A stretch of 10,613 nucleotides of DNA from UBA9554 sp038205135 (lineage in GTDB: Bacteria; Pseudomonadota; Alphaproteobacteria; Rhodobacterales; Rhodobacteraceae). Shown here piece after piece: positions 5,426-10,613 of this stretch (the stretch's first letter is position 1; each line of letters starts with the position of its first letter). The DNA lies in the NCBI GenBank assembly GCA_038205135.1, contig JBBRCF010000118.1, forward strand, positions 1 to 10,613, written 5' to 3'. A program made the translations under genes and the position numbers. Under the pieces are notes generated by a model. It did not search any database and had not been told where the DNA came from. It worked only from the letters and a program-made list of their open reading frames with translations.

Positions 5426-6309
5426 GCCACCACTCCGTCCGGCAGGGTTTCGCAATAGCGGGCGATTTCGCCGGGTGTGGTGATCCAGACCTGATCGCGA
5501 TGGGCAAGAATATGATCCATCGCGCGCCGGAACGCCCGCAGGCGGAACGGCTGGCCGATCACGAACGGATGCAGCACCACCGTACAAACCAGAGGCCGCC
5601 GCACAGATTGCAGCAGCATTTCATCGAACTGGTCGATCATCATGCCCTCGAATTCCCGCGCGGCATGCTGGCGGAATACCAGCGCCGGGCTGTCGTTCAC
5701 CTCGATCGAATAGGGCACCGACAGGATGCGGCCCTTGCGGGTGCGCATCCAGAACGGCTGGTCATCGGCGGGCCAGTCCAGCAGATAGCGATAGCCCGCC
5801 TCTTGCAGCAAATCAGCGGTGTTGCGGCTGTGGACGATATAGGGGCCCAGCCATCCGGCAGGCGGCTTGCCGAAAACGCGGGTGATTTCATCCGTTGTCT
5901 CGCCGATCAGCCGGGTTTCTTCGGCCTCAGCCATGCCGTCCTGACGTTCGGCATTGGTGCGACCGTGGCCGATCACCTCGTCGCCGCGCGCCTTGATCCG
6001 TTCGACGATGTCGGGGCAGGCCGCCAGCGACAACGAGTTCACGTTATGCGAGGCGGGCAGGCCCAATTCGTCCAAAAGGTCGAACATGTACCAGATGCCG
6101 ACCCGGTTGCCGTAGTCGCGCCATGCGAAATTGCGGGTGGTCTGCGGCCCGCCGATGGCCGCGCTATCGCTGCCCAGACCCGACAGAAACGCGAACTGCT
6201 CGACATTGTTGCAGATGCACACTGCCAGCCGTTTCCCCCCCGGCCAGTCATAGACAGGACGGGTCGGCAATGCAGAATAATCGTAGCGGTCATGGCCGGG
6301 CAGGTCCAT
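5422..6309 (-). CDS. Polysaccharide-deacetylase-fold hydrolase, PuuE (allantoinase)-like
   Basis: The gene encodes a 295-residue soluble protein with no signal peptide. Key segments are WPGGKRLAVCICNNVEQF (residues 22-39), WRDYGNRVGIW (63-73), EVIGHGRTN (111-119), GWLGPY and VLHPFVIGQP. They place it in the polysaccharide deacetylase superfamily, in the branch resembling PuuE, a metal-independent allantoinase. The usual metal-binding Asp is replaced by the N-x-x-E segment ending at E37, and the HxxxH motif reads H115-G-R-T-N119, so a standard zinc site looks absent. The cytosolic location and the nearby amidases favour a cyclic amide or ureide over a polysaccharide as substrate. The start at 6309 is preceded by AAAGG. 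The gene is coupled to the NTF2-like gene and divergent from the long operon. Confidence 0.8.
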   Translation of the reverse strand: MDLPGHDRYDYSALPTRPVYDWPGGKRLAVCICNNVEQFAFLSGLGSDSAAIGGPQTTRNFAWRDYGNRVGIWYMFDLLDELGLPASHNVNSLSLAACPDIVERIKARGDEVIGHGRTNAERQDGMAEAEETRLIGETTDEITRVFGKPPAGWLGPYIVHSRNTADLLQEAGYRYLLDWPADDQPFWMRTRKGRILSVPYSIEVNDSPALVFRQHAAREFEGMMIDQFDEMLLQSVRRPLVCTVVLHPFVIGQPFRLRAFRRAMDHILAHRDQVWITTPGEIARYCETLPDGVVA

Positions 6310-6341
6310 CGCAGGCGCCTTTCATTTTGGGTCGGGTCTGC

Positions 6342-6352
6342 GTCAACTTGAC
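6342..6352. promoter_or_regulatory. Palindrome in the divergent regulatory region
   Basis: GTCAACTTGAC is a perfect inverted repeat (GTCAA and TTGAC around one central base). It shares GTCAAC with the 19-bp element that starts 14 bp to its right. It lies 33 bp from the leftward start codon at 6309, so it could serve the leftward operon while the other copy serves the rightward one. The TTGACA it contains (6348-6353) is a perfect -35 hexamer, but no good -10 follows at 16-18 bp. Confidence 0.45.
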
Positions 6353-6366
6353 AACGCCGGGGCCCC

Positions 6367-6385
6367 ATCGTCAACTGTCAACAAT
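6367..6385 (+). promoter_or_regulatory. Proposed operator, copy 2 of the identical 19-bp element
   Basis: This is the same 19 bases as at 4308-4326, again immediately upstream of an isochorismatase-fold gene, 15 bp before the ATG at 6401. The flanking bases differ, so the conserved block is sharply bounded at 19 bp. The repeat is best explained as the binding site of a shared regulator. Confidence 0.62.
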
Positions 6386-6400
6386 CCGAAGGACAGGGAG

Positions 6401-7093
6401 ATGCCAATGAAGCCGTGGACCGGTATCATTACCGACGAAGAGGAAAGGCGCTATGACGCCGCCGGTTTCGGCAGGTCCGGCGGGGTGGGAAAACGTCCGG
6501 CTTTGCTGATCATCGACGTCCAGTATCGCACCGTTGGCACCGTACGCCGCCCCTATTGGGAGGCGATCAAGGAATATCCCACCGCGTGTGGCGAGGATGG
6601 CTGGCGCGCGGTGGATCACATCGTGCCGCTGCTGGCGGCCTTTCGCTCGCGCGGGTTTCCGGTTCTGTATCCGCATGTCGCGCCAAAGAATGTGGCGACG
6701 GATTCGGGGCGTCTGGCGCAGAAAGTGCCCGCCATCATGGGGATCGATGCCCGTGGCTACGATTTCGTGGCCGAGGTCGCGCCGCTGCCCGGTGATGTGC
6801 TGCTGCCCAAGAAACACCCCAGTGCGTTTTTCGGCACGCCACTGGTCAGCCACTTGATCGATCTGCGGGTGGACACCTTGTATGTTACGGGCTGCACGAC
6901 CAGCGGCTGTGTCAGGTCATCGGTCACCGATGCGTTTGCCTATAATTTCAACGTCATCGTGCCGCAGGAAGCGGTCTATGACCGGTCGCCCACCTCGCAT
7001 GCGGCGAACCTTTTCGACATGAACGCGAAATATGCCGACGTCGTCAGCACTGACGACGCCTTGGCCATGCTGCCTGCAGGAGATCTGACATGA
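6401..7093 (+). CDS. Isochorismatase-fold amidohydrolase, N-carbamoylsarcosine/maleamate amidase-like
   Basis: The gene encodes a 230-residue soluble cysteine hydrolase. The catalytic triad is visible as D39 in LLIIDVQ, K137 in LPKKHPSAF (the K-x-x-x-S-A-F pattern) and C170 in GCTTSGCVRSSV. The following stretch with VPQEAVYDRS and NLFDMNAKYADVVS is typical of the N-carbamoylsarcosine amidohydrolase and maleamate amidohydrolase group, which release ammonia from carbamoyl or amide acids. The substrate here is unknown. AAGGA lies 7 nt before ATG 6401, while GGGAG lies 6 nt before the in-frame ATG at 6407, so the start is ambiguous by two residues. It is the first gene of a four-gene overlapping operon and sits directly behind the second operator copy. 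It differs clearly from the isochorismatase-fold protein at 4338, so the two probably act on successive intermediates. Confidence 0.85.
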   Translation: MPMKPWTGIITDEEERRYDAAGFGRSGGVGKRPALLIIDVQYRTVGTVRRPYWEAIKEYPTACGEDGWRAVDHIVPLLAAFRSRGFPVLYPHVAPKNVATDSGRLAQKVPAIMGIDARGYDFVAEVAPLPGDVLLPKKHPSAFFGTPLVSHLIDLRVDTLYVTGCTTSGCVRSSVTDAFAYNFNVIVPQEAVYDRSPTSHAANLFDMNAKYADVVSTDDALAMLPAGDLT

Positions 7094-8451
7094 GTGTTGA
7101 ACAGGTGGCCGCTGGCCTGAAACGTCTGACGGAATGGTCGGCGGCGCTGGACTGGGCCGATGTGCCGGGGCCGGTGCGGTTGCGCGCGGCGCTGGTGATG
7201 TCGGATGATCTGGCAGCAATGGTGGCTGCGCGTGACGAGCCGGAACTGGCGGCGGCTCAGATAGGCCTGATGCGGTCGGCCGGACGGGCCGAGGCCACGC
7301 TGTTCAACGCGCGCGGCGACCGGGCGGACCGCTATTCGGCGGCAACCGCCAATGGTTGCGCGGCGGACTGGTGCGAACTTGACGGCGGCTATCGCCGGGT
7401 GATCTGCCATGCCGGCATCTATGCGCTGCCCGCCATTCTGGCCGAGGCCGAGGCGGATGGGCACAGCACCGAAGACGTGCTGCGCGCGCTGGTGATCGGC
7501 TATGAAACGGCGGCGCGGGTGGCGCGCTGTTTCCTGTTCCCCAATCTGGTGCTGCACCCGCATGGTAGCCTCGCCGCCATCGGCGCCGCTGCGGGCACCG
7601 CCGCGATCCGCCGCCTGTCAGCCACCGATGCGGCGGCGGCGATCTCATCGGCGGCCACGATGGTGCTGCCCGGCCCCTACACCCATCCGATCAACGGATC
7701 GCTGGTGCGCAACGTCTGGCCCGGCGTCGCCGCATGGACCGGGATGCGGGCGACCGACTGGGCGCTGGCGGGCATTCGCGGCCTGTCATCGGCCCTGAAC
7801 GATGTTTATGTCGATGCCTTTGGCGCCACGGCGCACACGCAAGAGCTAACCGACGGGCTGGGCGAGGCGTTCGCGCTATCCGACGGCTATCACAAGGTAT
7901 TTGCCTGCTGCCAATATGGCCACGCCACCATCGAGGCGACGATTCGCCTGCGCGAACGCGCCGATTGGCGCGCGGTCACGGGCATCCATCTGGACACGCA
8001 TTACAAGGCGCGGGTGATGGACAACACCGACCCGGATACCACGATTGCCGGCAAATTCTCGATCCAGCACATCGCGGCAACCGCCGCCGTGCATGGCGAA
8101 GGCGGGGCCGAGGCATTTTCGGCGGCAGTCCTGAACCAGCCCGAGGTGGCCGCCCTGCGCCACAAGGTGACGATGGCCCCCTATACGCCCGAACCCGTCT
8201 GGCCGAATGACCGCCCGTCGCGCGTGACGTGGACGCTTGCCAATGGCACGACCCTGTCCGAAGAGGTGCTGAGCGCGCGCGGCGGACCGGACCTGCCGTT
8301 CAGCCCCGATGAAATCCGGACCAAGATCGCGGGCATCGTGGCCGGGCCATATCCCGGCATGATGCCGGTTCTGGACAGCATCCTTGCGCTTGAAAGCGTA
8401 ACCCTGTCGCGCCCCTGGGCTGATTGCGTGGCGGAAATGGTGGCGAAATGA
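7090..8451 (+). CDS. MmgE/PrpD family protein (subfamily with DGGY...CHAG motif)
   Basis: The gene encodes a 453-residue protein starting in an ATGA overlap with the preceding amidase gene. MmgE/PrpD landmarks are visible: HPHGSLAAIGAAAGTAAIRRL after the N-terminal helical domain, NGSLVRNVWPGVAAWTGMRA in the middle, and YHKVFACCQYGHATIEA in the C-terminal half. The family includes 2-methylcitrate dehydratase, cis-aconitate decarboxylase and iminodisuccinate epimerase, so a dehydration, isomerisation, epimerisation or decarboxylation of a carboxylic acid is expected. Where the family often has an E-Y-D-D-T-H motif, this protein has CELDGGYRRVICHAG, marking a distinct branch. Its stop overlaps the start of the FAD enzyme gene. 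The family call is secure; the reaction is not known. Confidence 0.85.
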   Translation: MSVEQVAAGLKRLTEWSAALDWADVPGPVRLRAALVMSDDLAAMVAARDEPELAAAQIGLMRSAGRAEATLFNARGDRADRYSAATANGCAADWCELDGGYRRVICHAGIYALPAILAEAEADGHSTEDVLRALVIGYETAARVARCFLFPNLVLHPHGSLAAIGAAAGTAAIRRLSATDAAAAISSAATMVLPGPYTHPINGSLVRNVWPGVAAWTGMRATDWALAGIRGLSSALNDVYVDAFGATAHTQELTDGLGEAFALSDGYHKVFACCQYGHATIEATIRLRERADWRAVTGIHLDTHYKARVMDNTDPDTTIAGKFSIQHIAATAAVHGEGGAEAFSAAVLNQPEVAALRHKVTMAPYTPEPVWPNDRPSRVTWTLANGTTLSEEVLSARGGPDLPFSPDEIRTKIAGIVAGPYPGMMPVLDSILALESVTLSRPWADCVAEMVAK

Positions 8452-9794
8452 CCGATGCGATTGATCTGCTGGTGATCGGTGCCGGGGCCTGCGGGCTGGC
8501 AGGGGCAATCGCGGCGCATGACGCCGGGTTGACCGTCGCTATCGTGGAAAAACGCGACCGGCCCGGCGGCAATTCCGCCCTGTCCACCGGGTCGATCCCC
8601 GGCGCGGGCAGCCGGTATCAGACGGCCGCCGGGATCACCGACAGCCCCGACCGCATGATTGCCGACCAACTGGCGGTCGCCGGGCATCACGACGCCGATG
8701 ACCTGACCACCCTGATCGCGCATCAATGCGCGCCGCTGTGCGAATGGCTGATCGAGGATCTGGGCGCGCGGATGGAACTGATCACCGCCTATCGCCACAT
8801 CGGCCATTCGGTCGAACGGCTGCATGCGCCCCGGTCCCGGCGCGGCGGCGATCTGGTGGATGACCTGCTGCGCATGGCGGCGGATCGCGGTATCCCGCTG
8901 GCGTTGGGCAATCCGGTCGATGACCTGATCGTCGGTGCGGATGGCGTGACGGGTGCGATCATCGCAGGCGAGGCGGTGGCTGCGCGCAAGGTGCTGCTGG
9001 CTACCAACGGCTTTGCCGCCGACCGGGCGCTGGTTGCGGAATACTGCCCCGAAATCGCCGGGGCGGATTATTATGGCGCACCGGGCAGCACGGGCGATGC
9101 CGTGCGCTGGGGCCGCGCGCTAGGGGCCGCTCTGGGCAACATGTCAGCCTATCAGGGCTATGCCGCCGTCGCCTATCCGCAGGGACAATTGCTGTCCTGG
9201 ACCACCATCGAAAAGGGCGGCATCCTTGTCGGCCGCGATGGTCGCCGGTTCGGGCCCGAGGATGCGGGTTATTCCGGGTTCACACCGGCGGTGATGGCGC
9301 AGGGCGATACGGCATGGGCGGTCTATGACACCCGCCTGCACGCGATCGCGATGGCCGAAGAAGAATATGCCGAAATGTCGGCGATGGGCGCATTGCGCTG
9401 GGCCGACACGCCCGAAGCATTGGCACAAAGCGTCGGGCTGGACCCGGCGGGGCTGGCGCAGGCGGTGGCCGATTATAACGCCGCCGCAGCCGGGCAGGGG
9501 CCTGATCCGTTCGGGCGGCGGAACTTTGGTCTGGCACCACTGGTACCGCCACTGGCGATTGCGGCAGTCAAGCCGGGGCTGTTTCACACGCAGGGCGGGC
9601 TGCTGGTCGATGCCCATGCGCGGGTGCGAAGCGCGGATGGCGGCATGATCGGCAACCTGTTCGCCGGCGGCGGCGCGGCAGCCGGCATCAGCGGGCGCAG
9701 CGGCGCGGGCGGATATGCGTCCGGCAACGGGCTGATCACGGCGCTGGTGCTGGGCCGCCTTGCGGGTCTGCGCGCTGCGGCGGAACTGGCATGA
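8448..9794 (+). CDS. FAD-dependent dehydrogenase/reductase (FAD_binding_2, fumarate-reductase/KstD-like)
   Basis: The gene encodes a 448-residue flavoprotein. The N-terminal Rossmann motif reads VIGAGACG (GxGxxG at residues 11-16), with the ribose-binding acidic residue E34 at the end of the second strand and PGGNSALSTG just after. The C-terminal FAD-closing region reads NLFAGGGAAAGISG followed by GGYASGNGLITALVLGR. This layout is that of the fumarate reductase/flavocytochrome c/ketosteroid dehydrogenase group, which adds or removes hydrogen across a C-C bond next to a carbonyl or carboxylate. There is no haem motif, signal peptide or Tat motif, so the enzyme should be cytoplasmic. The start at 8448 forms an ATGA overlap with the upstream stop; an in-frame ATG at 8424 lies inside the previous gene and is less likely. 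The substrate is unknown and may be an unsaturated acid from the pathway. Confidence 0.83.
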   Translation: MTDAIDLLVIGAGACGLAGAIAAHDAGLTVAIVEKRDRPGGNSALSTGSIPGAGSRYQTAAGITDSPDRMIADQLAVAGHHDADDLTTLIAHQCAPLCEWLIEDLGARMELITAYRHIGHSVERLHAPRSRRGGDLVDDLLRMAADRGIPLALGNPVDDLIVGADGVTGAIIAGEAVAARKVLLATNGFAADRALVAEYCPEIAGADYYGAPGSTGDAVRWGRALGAALGNMSAYQGYAAVAYPQGQLLSWTTIEKGGILVGRDGRRFGPEDAGYSGFTPAVMAQGDTAWAVYDTRLHAIAMAEEEYAEMSAMGALRWADTPEALAQSVGLDPAGLAQAVADYNAAAAGQGPDPFGRRNFGLAPLVPPLAIAAVKPGLFHTQGGLLVDAHARVRSADGGMIGNLFAGGGAAAGISGRSGAGGYASGNGLITALVLGRLAGLRAAAELA

Positions 9795-10613
9795 TCCCCG
9801 CCGCGCGCGTCATCGCCGAGGCCGGGCAGGCGTTGCGGCACAATGATCTGCCGCCGCAGGTGGCGCAGGCGGCACGGTTGCATTTTCTGGACGCTATCGG
9901 TGTCGGCCTTGCCGCGTCGCGGGTGCCGCAGAATGCGGGTTGGGCGGATGGCGTGGGCGCTGCCGGCGGGTCCGGGTCGGCAACGGTGCTGGGTCAGACG
10001 ACGGGCGCTGCGCCCGCGATGGCCGCGCTTCTGAACGGCGCGCGCATCCACGCGCTGGAATACGATGACACGCATATCGCGTCCGTGGTGCACGGGTCCG
10101 CAGTCGCCGCCGCTGCGGCCTTGGCTGCGGCAGAAGCAGCGGGGGCCGATGGGGCCACATTGCTGAAAGGCTATGTGCTGGCGTGGGAGGTGATGATCCG
10201 TCTCGGTCTGGCCGCGCCGGGCGCGATGCAGGCGCGCGGGTTTCAGGTGACAGCGGTCGCCGGCGCGCTGGGGGCCGCAACGGCGGCGGCGTTGATCGGC
10301 CGCCTGGATACGGATCGCACCGTTGCCGCCTTGGGGATTGCCGGTTCGCAGGCGTCTGGTCTGATGGAGTTTCTGGCCGAAGGGGCCAGCGTCAAGGCGC
10401 TGCATCCCGGCTGGGCGGCACATACCGGCCTGTTGGCCGTCGCTTTGGCGCAGGGCGGCATGACCGGCCCCGCCAGCATCCTCGAAGGCCGGTTCGGCGT
10501 CATGGCAGGCTTTGCCGGGCTGCCGGATGCGGCGGCAGGGCTGACGCTTCAGATGGCCACGTTGGGGACGGTCTGGCATCTGCCTGATGCGGCGTTCAAG
10601 GCCTATCCCTGCT
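9791..10613 (+). CDS. Second MmgE/PrpD family protein, 3' end cut by window edge
   Basis: The frame is open from ATG 9791, which overlaps the stop of the FAD enzyme gene (ATGA), to the window edge: 274 residues of an expected roughly 450. Classical MmgE/PrpD motifs are present: LDAIGVGLAAS near residue 33, HALEYDDTH at 87-95, GFQVTAVAGALGAA in the middle, and the SVKALHPGWAAHTG segment with K202 and H205. These resemble 2-methylcitrate dehydratase and iminodisuccinate epimerase more closely than the paralogue at 7090 does, because the DDTH motif is intact. The expected role is dehydration, epimerisation or a related step on a di- or tricarboxylate. It is the fourth gene of the operon, and further genes may follow outside the window. 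Confidence 0.86.
   Translation, partial: MIPAARVIAEAGQALRHNDLPPQVAQAARLHFLDAIGVGLAASRVPQNAGWADGVGAAGGSGSATVLGQTTGAAPAMAALLNGARIHALEYDDTHIASVVHGSAVAAAAALAAAEAAGADGATLLKGYVLAWEVMIRLGLAAPGAMQARGFQVTAVAGALGAATAAALIGRLDTDRTVAALGIAGSQASGLMEFLAEGASVKALHPGWAAHTGLLAVALAQGGMTGPASILEGRFGVMAGFAGLPDAAAGLTLQMATLGTVWHLPDAAFKAYPC

Noticed and set aside
5500..6351. Rightward open frame of 283 codons opposite the deacetylase-fold gene
   Set aside because: The minus-strand protein has clear family segments and a coupled downstream gene; the plus frame has none, and it would run through the divergent promoter.
9584..10579. Leftward open frame of 331 codons opposite the FAD enzyme end and the second MmgE/PrpD gene
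   Set aside because: Long only because of GC codon bias; both plus-strand proteins carry diagnostic motifs over the same stretch.

Overview
The window is GC-rich DNA, clearly bacterial, with alphaproteobacterial (Rhodobacterales-like) protein families: DUF3775, a CbpA/CbpM pair, and MmgE/PrpD proteins next to isochorismatase-fold amidases. This assignment rests on recognising protein families by eye; no search was run. No rRNA, tRNA, CRISPR array, insertion sequence or phage gene was seen. The long antisense reading frames look like the usual shadows of high-GC codon bias.

Left part (1-4174), a stress or low-oxygen module. A partial bacterial eRF1-like (baeRF) gene runs leftward off the edge. 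Divergent from it is a DUF3775 gene, followed by a four-helix DUF2254 membrane protein and a cbpA-cbpM pair (J-domain co-chaperone plus its modulator) joined by an ATGA overlap. Three FNR/FnrL-type half-palindromes (TTGAT-N4-ATCAA, each 9/10) occur in the intergenic DNA. Two lie between the divergent genes, one facing each way, with -10-like hexamers at the spacing of class II FNR-activated promoters. The third lies upstream of cbpA. This suggests that the module is switched on when oxygen is low.

Right part (4308-10613), an uncharacterised catabolic cluster. It holds a ureidoacrylate-amidohydrolase-like isochorismatase-fold enzyme (plus). Next come a leftward pair: a PuuE-like member of the polysaccharide deacetylase fold and an NTF2/SnoaL-like protein. 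A divergent plus-strand operon then contains a second isochorismatase-fold hydrolase (N-carbamoylsarcosine/maleamate amidase type), an MmgE/PrpD protein, an FAD-dependent dehydrogenase/reductase and a second MmgE/PrpD protein cut by the right edge. All the internal operon junctions are ATGA overlaps. An identical 19-bp sequence lies just upstream of both isochorismatase-fold genes, and a related palindrome lies between the divergent operons. The cluster is therefore probably one regulon under a regulator encoded outside the window.

Taken together, the enzymes suggest hydrolysis of a cyclic amide or ureide, release of ammonia from one or two carbamoyl/amide intermediates, and isomerisation, hydration or dehydration plus redox conversion of the remaining carboxylic acid. 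The substrate cannot be read from the sequence.
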